A stretch of 34,514 nt of DNA from Hyphomicrobiales bacterium (lineage in GTDB: Bacteria > Pseudomonadota > Alphaproteobacteria > Rhizobiales > Rhizobiaceae). The position numbers were made by a program, and so were the translations under genes. Of this stretch, positions 20,566-30,265 are shown one piece after another (position 1 is the first letter of the stretch; each line of letters opens with the position of its first letter). The stretch lies in NCBI GenBank assembly GCA_024224595.1, contig JAAENI010000644.1, positions 1-34,514 on the forward strand, given 5' to 3'. The notes below the pieces were generated by a model that was not told the DNA's origin, made no database searches, and saw only the letters and a program-made list of their open reading frames with translations.

Positions 20566-21948
20566 TTATGATTCCGGTGGTTTTTGTGCCTTTGCTTTCT
20601 TGAATGCCAGCGCCCGGTTTTTTAACACAACCGCTCTACCCTCCATTGTCGTTTGTCTTGCCCTGGACACAACCAGGCTATCAGCTGGCGCGTTTTTGGT
20701 TACAACACTGCCCGAACCAACATAGGCATTTTCACCAATCGACACCGGAGCCACCAGAGCCGAATTTGAACCGATAAACGCTCCTGCACCAATCTGGGTC
20801 AGATGTTTGTTAACCCCGTCATAATTACAAGTGATCGTCCCGGCACCGATATTTACCCTCTCGCCAACCTCGGCATCGCCAATATAAGACAAATGGTTGA
20901 CTTTCGCGCCTGTTTCAATTTTTGCATTTTTGATTTCAACAAAATTCCCGACCTTTCCAGATTGAGAAATTTCAGTTCCCGGGCGAAGCCTCGCATATGG
21001 GCCAATGTCACAATCATTATCAACAATGCTCTGCTCAAAGTGGCAGTAAGCTCTGATTTTAACGCCGGAACCTATTTGAACACCTGGGCCAAAAACCTGG
21101 CAGGGCTCCAAAGTGGTTTCACTGCCTATTATCGTATCATAGGATAAAAATACCGTCTGGGGCGCGACCATTGAAACGCCGTCCAGCATTAATTCCCGTC
21201 GTCTTCGTTCCTGCCAGATTTGCTCGGCCTCAGCCAGTTCCACACGATTATTGATGCCTAAAATTTCCTGCTCATCACCTTTGTGGGCAACGACATTCAA
21301 ACCGCGTTCATTGGCAATTTCTACCACATCGGTCAGATAATATTCACCCTTGCTGTTATTATTGGAAACCGATTTTACCAGTTCCAGGCACTTCGCGCCA
21401 TTGATCGCCATTATTCCACCGTTGCAAAACTGGATTGCCAATTCTTCTTCACTGGCTTCCTTATGCTCACGAATGGCGATCAGCTTGCCGTCTTTTTCCA
21501 CCAGCCTGCCATAGCCATAAGGATCATCGGCATGAAACCCCAATACCGCAACATCCGCGCCATCAGCCAGACACTGACGCATTTGAACCAGGGTTTGCGG
21601 GCGCAACAGCGGCGCATCACCAAACAGCACAAGAACATCATCAAAACCCTGCTCCAGCGCACTTTGGGCCGCCAGAACGGCATTGGCTGTTCCCAGCCTT
21701 TTCAATTGCGGGAAAAACACGGCTTCTTTATTGAAGTTTATAATCGCACTTTCAACCAGTTCACTTTGGTTTCCGCTAACAACAGCACATAAATCCACTT
21801 GCGCATCGCCAACAACCTTTACCACATGGTTGACCATCTCAAGGCCGGCTACCTTGTGCAGGACTTTGGGAATACCGGACTTCATCCGTGTCCCTTCACC
21901 CGCTGCCAGGACGAGCGCAATGCAAGAGCGATTTTGAGAATTTGACAT
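20566..21948 (-). CDS. glmU: Bifunctional GlcN-1-P acetyltransferase / GlcNAc-1-P uridyltransferase
   Basis: GlmU makes UDP-N-acetylglucosamine, the precursor of peptidoglycan and lipid A, in two steps: acetylation of glucosamine-1-phosphate, then uridylylation. The N-terminal pyrophosphorylase domain shows LAAGEGTRMKSGIPKVLH (about residues 14-31), FGDAPLL and ITDVVEIAN-like sequence. The C-terminal left-handed beta-helix has the hexapeptide repeats and the acetyltransferase block VNHLSYIGDAEVG, NIGAGTITCNYDG, and SNSALVAPVSIG. The 460-residue length is normal. The start gives the expected N-terminus although the ribosome binding site is weak. It is divergent from fumarase, 254 bases away. 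Confidence 0.98.
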   Translation of the reverse strand: MSNSQNRSCIALVLAAGEGTRMKSGIPKVLHKVAGLEMVNHVVKVVGDAQVDLCAVVSGNQSELVESAIINFNKEAVFFPQLKRLGTANAVLAAQSALEQGFDDVLVLFGDAPLLRPQTLVQMRQCLADGADVAVLGFHADDPYGYGRLVEKDGKLIAIREHKEASEEELAIQFCNGGIMAINGAKCLELVKSVSNNNSKGEYYLTDVVEIANERGLNVVAHKGDEQEILGINNRVELAEAEQIWQERRRRELMLDGVSMVAPQTVFLSYDTIIGSETTLEPCQVFGPGVQIGSGVKIRAYCHFEQSIVDNDCDIGPYARLRPGTEISQSGKVGNFVEIKNAKIETGAKVNHLSYIGDAEVGERVNIGAGTITCNYDGVNKHLTQIGAGAFIGSNSALVAPVSIGENAYVGSGSVVTKNAPADSLVVSRARQTTMEGRAVVLKNRALAFKKAKAQKPPES

Positions 21949-22202
21949 AACCGGGACACTTCCTGTGGCACAAATGCGGGTTTATGATTAGCTGTAGCAC
22001 CGCATTCAAAAATCATCTGATGTTTATTCAGGTCTACAATCTGGGATCGGGCACCTGGAATTAATATCTGATAAAGCCTTTTAAAACTGATTAATAGCTT
22101 CAATTATTTGTGGCAATACTGGCTCCCCCAATGTTAAGGTCAAAAAATATCTGGCACACTCCCAAAGCGCTAATTTCATCCCACCAACCCAACGGATTTA
22201 TC

Positions 22203-23834
22203 ATGTCTGACCTCAATTTCGAAATGTTCCCATTGACAAGAGATGAAACGTCAAAAGATGAAACACCTTTTCGAAAACTCTCCGGTGATTTCGTTTCTAC
22301 TGACACATTCCAGGGCAAAGAAATATTATCTATCGACGCAAAAGGCATTGAGCTCTTATGCGAACAGGCCTTTATGGATATTAATCATCTTCTGCGCCCC
22401 GCCCATCTGCAACAATTGGCTTCAATTCTCCAAGATGAGGAAGCAACAGATAATGACCGCTTTGTCGCCTATGATTTGCTGAAAAACGCCAATATCGCCG
22501 CCGGTGGGGTTCTTCCCATGTGCCAGGACACGGGCACTGCTATTGTCATGGGCAAAAAGGGCAATCGTGTCTTGACTGATGGCAGCGATGAAAATGCATT
22601 GTCTCAGGGGATATTGGGCGCTTATGAAAAGCGCAATCTGCGTTATTCACAACTGGCACCATTGTCGATGTTTGAAGAAAAAAACACCGGTAATAATCTT
22701 CCCGCACAAATCGATATTTATGCCGAAGGCGATAATGAATATAAATTTCTGTTTGTTGCCAAGGGAGGCGGATCAGCCAACAAGACCTTTCTTTTTCAAG
22801 GCACACCTTCTCTGCTGACCAAAGACCGGCTGCTGGAATTTATGCAGGAAAAAATACTGACGCTGGGCACTGCCGCCTGCCCGCCTTATCATCTGGCAAT
22901 TGTCATTGGCGGCACCTCAGCTGAGATGAATTTGAAAACTGTCAAACTGGCTTCAACCCATTATCTTGATAATCTTCCAACCAAGGGCAGCGCATCGGGC
23001 CATGCCTTTCGTGATATTGAGATGGAAAATGAAATTCATAAAATGACCCAGAACATGGGGGTAGGCGCGCAGTTCGGTGGCAAATATTTTTGCCATGATG
23101 TGCGTGTTATCAGATTGCCCCGCCATGGAGCCTCACTGCCAATAGGTCTGGGCGTATCCTGCTCGGCCGACCGTCAGGCGCTAGGCAAGATCAACCGCGA
23201 CGGCATTTTTCTTGAGCAACTGGAAACTGATCCATCCAGATATATGCCCGATATCGATGAAACAGCCCTCTCCGCAAACAGCATCGATATCGATCTCAAT
23301 ATGCCAATGAGTGAAATTCTCGCAGAATTAAGCAAACACCCGGTAAAAACCCGCGTCTCGCTCAATGGCACCATCATTGTCGCCCGCGATCTCGCCCACT
23401 CTAAAATACGCGCAAGACTGGAGGCGGGAGAACCAATGCCGGATTATCTCAAAGATCATCCGGTCTATTATGCCGGCCCGGCCAAAACCCCTGAAGGCTA
23501 CGCATCGGGGTCATTTGGCCCAACCACCGCAGGCCGCATGGATTCCTACGTCGATCAGTTCCAGTCATTTGGCGGCTCCATGGTGATGCTGGCAAAAGGC
23601 AACCGCTCGCGCCAAGTACGCAATGCCTGCAAACAACACGGCGGCTTTTATCTGGGCTCCATCGGCGGACCGGCTGCACGGTTAGCGCTGGAATGCATTA
23701 AAAAAGTAGAAGTGGTAGAATATGAGGAACTGGGAATGGAAGCGGTGTGGAAAATAGAAGTCGAGGATTTTCCCGCGTTTATTGTCATTGATGACAAGGG
23801 TAATGATTTTTATTCTGAGCTTAATTTGGGGTGA
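22203..23834 (+). CDS. fumA: Class I fumarate hydratase (4Fe-4S)
   Basis: Class I fumarase interconverts fumarate and (S)-malate in the TCA cycle with an oxygen-labile 4Fe-4S cluster. The 543-residue length from the ATG at 22203 matches the FumA/FumB type. The three cluster cysteines are visible in PMCQDTGT (about 107), [17 protein letters not shown] (about 226) and GVSCSADRQ (about 320), nearly the same numbering as E. coli FumA. The C-terminal beta domain has [41 protein letters not shown] and [11 protein letters not shown]. An open frame extends 31 codons upstream to 22110 but without family sequence. No iron-sulfur assembly genes are adjacent. Confidence 0.97.
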   Translation: MSDLNFEMFPLTRDETSKDETPFRKLSGDFVSTDTFQGKEILSIDAKGIELLCEQAFMDINHLLRPAHLQQLASILQDEEATDNDRFVAYDLLKNANIAAGGVLPMCQDTGTAIVMGKKGNRVLTDGSDENALSQGILGAYEKRNLRYSQLAPLSMFEEKNTGNNLPAQIDIYAEGDNEYKFLFVAKGGGSANKTFLFQGTPSLLTKDRLLEFMQEKILTLGTAACPPYHLAIVIGGTSAEMNLKTVKLASTHYLDNLPTKGSASGHAFRDIEMENEIHKMTQNMGVGAQFGGKYFCHDVRVIRLPRHGASLPIGLGVSCSADRQALGKINRDGIFLEQLETDPSRYMPDIDETALSANSIDIDLNMPMSEILAELSKHPVKTRVSLNGTIIVARDLAHSKIRARLEAGEPMPDYLKDHPVYYAGPAKTPEGYASGSFGPTTAGRMDSYVDQFQSFGGSMVMLAKGNRSRQVRNACKQHGGFYLGSIGGPAARLALECIKKVEVVEYEELGMEAVWKIEVEDFPAFIVIDDKGNDFYSELNLG

Positions 23835-23885
23835 TGGGATTTGGTTTGATTTCGGTAAGGTATAGGCGCGACATTGGGTAGGTAT

Positions 23886-24113
23886 TTATTGACAATTTCG
23901 ATTACCGCCACCGAAGACCCAGACGATGGCATGAAGGCTGCAAGTTGTAAGTACACCCTTTGCTGCCATTGATGATGCAAAATATAATTCACCCTCTTTT
24001 TTCCAACCAATAACAACTGCAGAATCCAGATTGCCGACCGCCTGTTGCAATATCTTGTCTGGGTCTAAATCAAGTGAGGTTGGTACTGGAAGGTCGATAA
24101 CGTTATCAGTCAT
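23886..24113 (-). CDS. Small conserved hypothetical protein, C-terminus possibly altered
   Basis: The first 50 or so residues (TDNVIDLPVPTSLDLDPDK, then VVIGWKKEGELYFASSMAA) resemble a family of short proteins of unknown function that I recall from alphaproteobacterial chromosomes and phages, with the pattern DN(V)xxLPxPTxLDxDPDxxL...VxGWxxxGxxYxASS. Members usually end in a helical Leu/Trp-rich segment. Here the last 24 residues are instead rich in Cys, His, Trp and Gly, while another frame from the same point stays open (to 23810), so a frameshift near 23960 is possible. The ATG overlaps the end of a broken upstream small gene. No function can be given. Confidence 0.5.
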   Translation of the reverse strand: MTDNVIDLPVPTSLDLDPDKILQQAVGNLDSAVVIGWKKEGELYFASSMAAKGVLTTCSLHAIVWVFGGGNRNCQ

Positions 24114-24200
24114 GCCTATTCACATATTCGAGAAGTTCGTTCCTGTAGCTTTGAATGCTTATTCGTTGAGCGCATCAACTATTTTCTTGTTCATTTGCAT
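24106..24200 (-). pseudogene. Frameshifted small gene upstream of the 23886-24113 gene
   Basis: An ATG at 24194, preceded by AGGG at ideal spacing, opens NKKIVDALNE and then meets a stop at 24159-24161. From the same place another frame, ISIQSYRNELLEYVNRHD, runs on to a stop at 24106-24108 that overlaps the start codon of the next gene, as genes in an operon often do. A single small indel near 24160 would join the two into a charged, helical protein of about 30 residues. I infer a recently broken small gene; it could instead be chance or a programmed shift. Confidence 0.35.
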
Positions 24201-24229
24201 CCCTACCTAACAATGTTATATTCACCAGT

Positions 24230-24487
24230 ATGGAGAGTATAATTGACTTTGTGGAAACAGCGTTTGCATTAGCCATATTGGGGCTAGGTATTTGGTTGAT
24301 GTTTAGCAAATATCTAATACTCGCTGTAGGGGTATATGCCGCAATTGTGAGTGCAGGGCTAATTATCTTTGCGGTTTTTTCCCCCGACTGGCCAAATTTC
24401 CTTCCGGTTTTTTTCGCGTCTTTATTTTTTGGCGTTATGGGGTTTTCTGCAATTAAACAAGGACTCCGAGATATTTCGGATAACTGA
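24230..24487 (+). CDS. Small membrane protein, unknown
   Basis: I do not recognise this 85-residue protein. It has three hydrophobic stretches: about residues 9-25, 28-50 (LILAVGVYAAIVSAGLIIF) and 57-73 (FLPVFFASLFFGVMGFSAI), with a short charged C-terminus, so it is probably an inner-membrane protein with three helices. The ATG has no strong ribosome binding site. It is divergent from the small gene at 24106-24200, with which it shares a 29-base promoter-sized gap containing AATATAAC. The DNA is AT-richer than the core genes around it. Confidence 0.55.
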   Translation: MESIIDFVETAFALAILGLGIWLMFSKYLILAVGVYAAIVSAGLIIFAVFSPDWPNFLPVFFASLFFGVMGFSAIKQGLRDISDN

Positions 24488-24595
24488 TAGTTGCCCTTTT
24501 TGATTGGCCTAACATATGAAAATAACCACTAGCCTTATGACTGTGGGTGAATGAATTGGGGGGCTACTAGTTAATTTGACAAAGGAGTACGCTAT

Positions 24596-24964
24596 TTGAA
24601 TATTACCAAATTACCTAAAACCCGCCGTAAATGGTACCAACCAATAGTTAGGTATGAATACGGAGATGGCGAAGCTGCTGAATATTTTCAACGCCTAACC
24701 TACACTAAAGAGAGTCTTGATACTTCTGTAACGAATTCAATCAAAATTCATGAATATGAAATCCGGTCTGCTGAGACTCTTTTTGGTAGCATTAAAGGTT
24801 TATTCTTCGCGCAGGCTGATCCTGACAAAATCAAGATTGATGGTTTAAGGCTCCTAAAACTTTTTGAGTTTTCCGATATTAATCCCCCGATCAAAATTTC
24901 AATATCGCAAAGCTATTTAGTTGAAATTGCATCTGTAAAAAAAATGCTCTCAAAAATAAAATAA
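24596..24964 (+). CDS. Hypothetical protein
   Basis: I do not recognise a family for this 122-residue, basic, soluble-looking protein. The TTG start at 24596 is supported by AAAGGAG at 24581-24587. It has no signal peptide or membrane helix; the middle (TNSIKIHEYEIRSAETLFG) and C-terminal part (INPPIKISISQSYLVEIAS) suggest an alpha/beta fold. It lies 108 bases after the small membrane protein on the same strand and may be co-transcribed with it. The region is AT-rich and typical of recently acquired DNA. Confidence 0.55.
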   Translation: MNITKLPKTRRKWYQPIVRYEYGDGEAAEYFQRLTYTKESLDTSVTNSIKIHEYEIRSAETLFGSIKGLFFAQADPDKIKIDGLRLLKLFEFSDINPPIKISISQSYLVEIASVKKMLSKIK

Positions 24965-25120
24965 ATCTCCTGCCATTGTGCATTTGAAATTACGGTGACA
25001 GGAACCGAAATTACCGAAAAACACCGACCCAAGGCGGCTTCGGCGCTGGATAACATGATGCGGGAAGTCAAGAACAACGGCGCGCGCGATACAATCCTTG
25101 AGGGAAGGCAACAGGGCTGA
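24965..25120 (+). pseudogene. Possible gene remnant (C-terminal fragment)
   Basis: Directly after the 24596-24964 gene an open frame of about 51 codons ends TGA at 25120. Its second half, KAASALDNMMREVKNNGARD, then TILEGRQQG, has the look of a real C-terminal helix and is GC-richer than its neighbours, but there is no start codon with a ribosome binding site (a GTG at 24995 is the best). I read it as the tail of a lost gene; I cannot name the family. Confidence 0.3.
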
Positions 25121-25140
25121 AGAGGTTAACCAATAATTCG

Positions 25141-25157
25141 GTTACTGGTACCGTAAC
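25141..25157. repeat. Near-palindrome GTTAC-N7-GTAAC
   Basis: GTTAC at 25141-25145 and GTAAC at 25153-25157 flank TGGTACC, giving a 17-bp near-perfect palindrome in the gap between the remnant and the convergent hypothetical gene. It may be a weak hairpin at the convergent 3' ends or an old operator. Confidence 0.25.
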
Positions 25158-25186
25158 TGGATTGAAATTGTAACTATATTTTGCCA

Positions 25187-25588
25187 TTATACTTGCCTCG
25201 CCTTGAGCTCCACATACCCGCATCTGTTAATTCTGAAATAGAAAGGTTCTTGATCAAACCTCATCCACACTTCATATTGCACCGCATTTAGAGGACCGCC
25301 TACCGTATAACCCACCAAACCTGGCCCGCCGCCAAATCTGCAACAATCTGGAAATCTGTTTTTTAACTGAACAAAATTCTCTATATTCTGGCTTATCAGC
25401 CAATGGGCCTCAACCCCTTTCCTACCAACCACATAACTGAATGCAACATTGAAAAGGTCAAAAGGCGAACGCATCAATTTGTCAGCGGAACAAATTGGAA
25501 AAAATGGATATTTAAGACTATGACCCCCAATGATACTGACGGCACACAACAGTAGAATTGCAGCCAATTTTTTGCTCTTATACCACAT
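25187..25588 (-). CDS. Hypothetical secreted or membrane-anchored protein
   Basis: The start is placed at the ATG 25588 because GGAGG lies five bases before it and because the product then begins with a typical export signal (WYKSKK followed by the hydrophobic LAAILLLCAVSIIGG). The mature part, about 110 residues, contains five cysteines including adjacent CC, and a glycine-rich stretch FGGGPGLVGYTVGGP, followed by VQYEVWMRFDQEPFYFRI. I do not recognise a family. Upstream TTG/ATG codons at 25618 and 25603 would only extend the signal. The location in an accessory patch gives no functional hint. Confidence 0.6.
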   Translation of the reverse strand: MWYKSKKLAAILLLCAVSIIGGHSLKYPFFPICSADKLMRSPFDLFNVAFSYVVGRKGVEAHWLISQNIENFVQLKNRFPDCCRFGGGPGLVGYTVGGPLNAVQYEVWMRFDQEPFYFRINRCGYVELKARQV

Positions 25589-25747
25589 ACCAACCTCCAA
25601 CATACTTCGTCCCGGCAAGTCGCAGCAACCGATCTGTACCGTGGAGTTTTACACCCGTCCCTCATTGATCAGCACTAAATCACCACTTTGGAATTACGGT
25701 AATTCATTTTCACGCGCTCAAAAATGAGGCCATGGTCATGGCTTCCT

Positions 25748-26041
25748 TTATTTCGGGCGGCGAATGGGTTTGTTTGATCGCTGATCTTTAACGTGGAGAA
25801 TACGAATTTCTGTTCCTGTAAGTTGGTATATACGCCTGAACGGTGTGTTTGGAATGGGATGTTCTCGAAGTGAATCCACAACTTCAGAAGGTGCACCTGC
25901 CTTGGGATTGTCACGGATAACGGCCAATGCATTGCGATATCGTTTTGCCGCTTGCAGCTTTCCAGCGGGGAAAACCGTATCGTAATAGCGTTTCATCCAT
26001 TCGAGGTCATCAATCGAAGATGAAAGAAATACAATTTTCAT
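25748..26041 (-). CDS. Type II toxin, RelE/ParE family
   Basis: RelE/ParE-fold toxins either cleave mRNA on the ribosome (RelE) or poison DNA gyrase (ParE). The 97-residue protein has the usual layout: an N-terminal strand (MKIVFLSSSIDDLEWMKRYYD) with two helices, NALAVIRDNPKAG, then PFRRIYQLTGTEIRILHVKDQR at the C-terminus, where the conserved basic residues of the fold sit. It starts three bases after the stop of the antitoxin gene, a classic antitoxin-first operon. ParE or RelE activity cannot be told apart from sequence alone. Confidence 0.88.
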   Translation of the reverse strand: MKIVFLSSSIDDLEWMKRYYDTVFPAGKLQAAKRYRNALAVIRDNPKAGAPSEVVDSLREHPIPNTPFRRIYQLTGTEIRILHVKDQRSNKPIRRPK

Positions 26042-26044
26042 GAT

Positions 26045-26338
26045 TTAGGAATTACGCGAAAGTATGTCGGCTTCGGGCTTTGGTAGTTCTGTTTCTGTGA
26101 ACCATGAATCGACCCACGCCGTTACGCGGTCTTCGGAAACAAAGACGCCAGCCTTTGCCTCTTCCATGCGTCCCAGAAGAAGCTCACGTTCCCATTTTTG
26201 GCGTTCCAGGTAATCAGAAATAGCCCGTGAAGCGATGTAGGAAGCTGGGCGATCAACACGCCTGGCTTCCTGGTTCAGATTGGCTTTCAGCTCTTCTTCA
26301 ATCCTCATGGAAAAGGGAACAGTGGTCATTTGGTCCAT
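26045..26338 (-). CDS. Antitoxin, ribbon-helix-helix (CopG-like)
   Basis: The first 50 residues form a ribbon-helix-helix DNA-binding unit: the strand TVPFSMRIEEEL, then helices NLNQEARRVDRPASYIASRAISDYLER with the family pattern R-xx-S-xx-I-xx-A-I. The C-terminal half (EAKAGVFVSEDRVTAWVDSWF) would wrap the toxin. An ATG at 26329, nine bases into the frame, is an equally good start because GGA lies five bases before it. It precedes the toxin and is itself preceded by a 27-bp palindrome that should be its autoregulatory operator. Confidence 0.88.
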   Translation of the reverse strand: MDQMTTVPFSMRIEEELKANLNQEARRVDRPASYIASRAISDYLERQKWERELLLGRMEEAKAGVFVSEDRVTAWVDSWFTETELPKPEADILSRNS

Positions 26339-26357
26339 ACTTTCGATTGTTAGTAAA

Positions 26358-26384
26358 TAACTATAATACAGTGTATTACAGTTA
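26358..26384 (-). promoter_or_regulatory. Palindromic operator/promoter of the toxin-antitoxin operon
   Basis: TAACTATAATACA (26358-26370) and TGTATTACAGTTA (26372-26384) are inverted copies matching at 12 of 13 positions around a single G. The centre overlaps a TATTAT -10-like hexamer in the minus direction, 20-46 bases before the antitoxin ATG. This is where an RHH antitoxin or toxin-antitoxin complex would bind to repress its own operon. Confidence 0.65.
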
Positions 26385-26434
26385 TCACGAAAGCTAAAAA
26401 ATTGCAGAATTACGTCGGCGGTATGCGTGGCGCT

Positions 26435-27709
<1,275 letters not shown>

Positions 27710-27977
27710 TCACCTTTTGATGATGCAGTTTATGAAATTGGCAATCGACGGCACTCTGGCTGTCTGAATCTGGTTTAACGCGGTTGGTTGTGGGCCTTCT
27801 AAACGTTCTCATGGCATTGGGCTAGAGCGCACACAAAGTTTCCTGCCTTAATATTCAAGATATCGGCATGATATCTCCACAATTCGGTCTTCTTCCCACC
27901 CAAATAGCATGGAAAAAACAGGTCTAGCCTGATGTGTTTTGTGTAGCGGCTTTTAATTGACTGAATAAGGATATCCC

Positions 27978-28319
27978 ATGCGTTCGACCATAAATATGTT
28001 CCTGACACTTGGTTTTCTCATCTCAATTCCGTTGTTACTTTCGACAGTATTTGCCAGTGCTCAATCCTTTGATTGCTCTCAAGCCCATATCAGTTCTGAA
28101 TACGCAATCTGCAACAATGAAGTCTTGCTGACACTCGATGAGAAGTTGGCTGAGATCTATCATAATCGCAGAAAAAGTGTGGACACGACACCCCAACGCC
28201 AACGGATTTCAAGAGATCACACGGCCTGGGTGAAAAAACGCAATGGTTGTGATCTTGACTGGACCTGCCTGGAGGCCAGTTACAATAAGCGTATCGAGCA
28301 ACTCAATCGCGAATTGTAA
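27978..28319 (+). CDS. Secreted protein with LprI-like domain
   Basis: The 113-residue product has a clear signal peptide (about residues 1-29, cleavage near AFASAQS-like VFASAQ) and a mature domain with the LprI N-terminal pattern: FDCSQAHISSEYAICNN, LDEKLAEIYHNRR, and QRQRISRDHTAWVKKRNGCD with a final WTCLEASYNKRI. Four conserved cysteines would form two disulfides. In Mycobacterium LprI inhibits host lysozyme, but most bacterial proteins with this domain are uncharacterised periplasmic proteins. AAGGATATCCC precedes the ATG. It stands alone between divergent eno and convergent kdsA, with 18 bases to the kdsA stop. Confidence 0.85.
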   Translation: MRSTINMFLTLGFLISIPLLLSTVFASAQSFDCSQAHISSEYAICNNEVLLTLDEKLAEIYHNRRKSVDTTPQRQRISRDHTAWVKKRNGCDLDWTCLEASYNKRIEQLNREL

Positions 28320-28337
28320 AAAGTAACGGCGGGTTAT

Positions 28338-29165
28338 TCAGCCTTTGATTACCGCGTCAATTTCTTTTAATTGAGACAGAAGACCCTTCATTTCATCCAA
28401 CGGTACCATATTGGGGCCGTCAGATGGAGCCGTATCGGGATCCTGATGGGTCTCCAGAAACAATCCTGCTACACCAACAGCAACAGCGGCACGTGATAAT
28501 ACCGGCACCATTTCACGTTGACCACCCGATGAAGTCCCCTTGCCGCCAGGTTGAGCGACAGAATGCGTCGCATCAAATATCACAGGTGCACCGGTTTGGG
28601 CCATGATTGCCAGAGCCCGCATATCAGACACCAGCGTATTGTAGCCGAAACTGACACCGCGCTCGGTCAACAAAACGTTCGGATTGCCACTATCGACGAC
28701 TTTGGTGAGGACATTTTCCATGTCGTGGGGCGCCAGGAACTGCCCTTTTTTCACATTCACAACTTTGCCTGTATTGGCGGCAGCAATCAACAAATCTGTC
28801 TGTCTGCACAAAAAAGCCGGTATCTGCAAAATATCAACATGAGATGCGACCAGGCCACATTGCTCTGAGGTATGTACGTCAGTCACCACCGGTATTCCGA
28901 ATTCCTGGCGCAAATCATCAAATACCTGCATCGCCGCATCAAAACCTACCCCGCGTTTTGCTGACAAGCTCGTCCGGTTGGCCTTGTCAAAAGAAGATTT
29001 GTAAACCAGCCCAATGTCCAGTTCCCGGCAAATTTCCACCAGACTCCCAGCCATATCAAAACTGTGTTGACGGCTTTCCATCGCGCAGGGTCCGGCCAGG
29101 ATCGATATTGGCAACTCATTGCCAAATTTGACGTCTCCAGCTGCTACGGTGCTATTTGGATTCAA
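28338..29165 (-). CDS. kdsA: 3-deoxy-8-phosphooctulonate synthase
   Basis: KdsA condenses phosphoenolpyruvate with arabinose-5-phosphate to give KDO-8-phosphate for the LPS inner core. The 275-residue protein has [45 protein letters not shown] and [15 protein letters not shown], all family hallmarks. It starts with TTG at 29165, five bases after the stop of the VOC gene; the ribosome binding site AGAGG lies inside the last codons of that gene. No ATG or GTG start fits before the conserved region, so translation is probably coupled to the VOC gene. The substrate pyruvate donor comes from the neighbouring enolase reaction, a common kdsA-eno proximity in alphaproteobacteria. Confidence 0.96.
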   Translation of the reverse strand: MNPNSTVAAGDVKFGNELPISILAGPCAMESRQHSFDMAGSLVEICRELDIGLVYKSSFDKANRTSLSAKRGVGFDAAMQVFDDLRQEFGIPVVTDVHTSEQCGLVASHVDILQIPAFLCRQTDLLIAAANTGKVVNVKKGQFLAPHDMENVLTKVVDSGNPNVLLTERGVSFGYNTLVSDMRALAIMAQTGAPVIFDATHSVAQPGGKGTSSGGQREMVPVLSRAAVAVGVAGLFLETHQDPDTAPSDGPNMVPLDEMKGLLSQLKEIDAVIKG

Positions 29166-29170
29166 AATAT

Positions 29171-30052
29171 TTATTCCTCTACAAAAGCCAGTGTCGCACC
29201 TTGGTGAGGTGCATTGGCAACAACTACCCGATTTCCAATTTGACTGGCAAGGATTCCCTTTTCGGCCAGCATCATGGCAGTCTCATCCAATGAAGTCACA
29301 ACAATGTCATAAGTGACCAGTCTTGGCCCATTGCGCAACAGAGGTGAGGTTAGATCAACTCCATATTCGCACTTCAGGCCGCTGGGAGAGATAATCGAAA
29401 CCAGACCGTTTGCTAATGAAAGGTCACCCCCCCACTCAGTTTCAATATAATCATGTTGCCCACTAACCACACCCAGATATTGGTAGAAATCTGCGGGATT
29501 ATCATCTACCAACACCACCCGAGACAACCTTAATGCACCATTGGGATGGCTGGTTAACTGTTCATCAAATACCGGTATTCCGTCCTTGCGCTCACAAACA
29601 AACAGGGTGCAGTCATTGACCCGTTCGTCCATCGCGAAAGCAGTACGGATATTGAGGCCCGGGCGTTTGACCCTGGAAATTTTCCCTGTATTGAGCCCGG
29701 CTTTGCGAAAAAGTTTTTGATCTTTTTTTGCATTATCTCCACTGAACACCAACATCGAAAATCCACCGGCAAACGATGATCCGCCGTGACGATAGCGATA
29801 GGCCTGATCACGAACGACAAACGGGTGGCGTTTGAGCGCATATTCAGCGACAGCATCCGCGTCACCAATCGCCAAAGGCTCTATGAAAGTGCCATTTGAA
29901 AATGGGATTATTGCATTTTCAGTTCCAAAACTATGACGGGCAACCGTCGCACAATTAAACCCGAGTTCACCAAATCTGTCACCGGCCAGTTTAATGTCTG
30001 GTAAAGACAAGACTATGTGATCGACAGGTCGTACAGAATTTCCACTAAACAT
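29171..30052 (-). CDS. VOC superfamily (glyoxalase-like) protein
   Basis: This 293-residue protein belongs to the vicinal-oxygen-chelate superfamily and appears to have two VOC modules: the first begins [23 protein letters not shown], the second around [21 protein letters not shown]. Histidine and glutamate residues in the usual metal-ligand positions (DHIV, and possibly TEWGG) are visible, but the reaction is unknown. The ATG at 30052 is preferred, with GAGAT upstream; a GTG at 30070 would add six residues. It sits immediately before kdsA with a five-base gap, so the two are probably one operon and translationally coupled; no KDO-related role is known for the family. Confidence 0.75.
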   Translation of the reverse strand: MFSGNSVRPVDHIVLSLPDIKLAGDRFGELGFNCATVARHSFGTENAIIPFSNGTFIEPLAIGDADAVAEYALKRHPFVVRDQAYRYRHGGSSFAGGFSMLVFSGDNAKKDQKLFRKAGLNTGKISRVKRPGLNIRTAFAMDERVNDCTLFVCERKDGIPVFDEQLTSHPNGALRLSRVVLVDDNPADFYQYLGVVSGQHDYIETEWGGDLSLANGLVSIISPSGLKCEYGVDLTSPLLRNGPRLVTYDIVVTSLDETAMMLAEKGILASQIGNRVVVANAPHQGATLAFVEE

Positions 30053-30265
30053 GGCTTTATCTCGATTCACTTTTACACATATGATTTTCAGTTTTTGCCT
30101 GAATGATAAAATGTCATAGAAATGTGGAGTAATTACAACGAAAAAGCAATAACCTGATCACTGAGTGTCGAGTTTATGCAGGTTCAGGAACAGCGAGTTT
30201 TGCGAGTGAAGGAAGCAATATTGAACAGGAGTTTTCCAAATATCTGATTTGAAACCCGCGGTGAA

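Noticed and set aside
22110-22202. 31-codon N-terminal extension of fumarase
   Set aside because: The extension lacks family sequence; the ATG at 22203 gives the cysteine spacing of class I fumarases.
24965-25186. CRISPR-like or mobile-element repeats in the accessory patch
   Set aside because: No regularly spaced direct repeats, transposase sequence or terminal inverted repeats with target duplication were found.
25691-25705. GAATTAC-G-GTAATTC palindrome downstream of the toxin gene
   Set aside because: It is short, AT-rich and without a T-run after it; it is too weak to call a terminator or operator.
27859-27875. GATATC repeated at 27859-27864 and 27870-27875 between eno and the LprI-domain gene
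   Set aside because: Each is a 6-bp palindrome common by chance; spacing and context give no further support.
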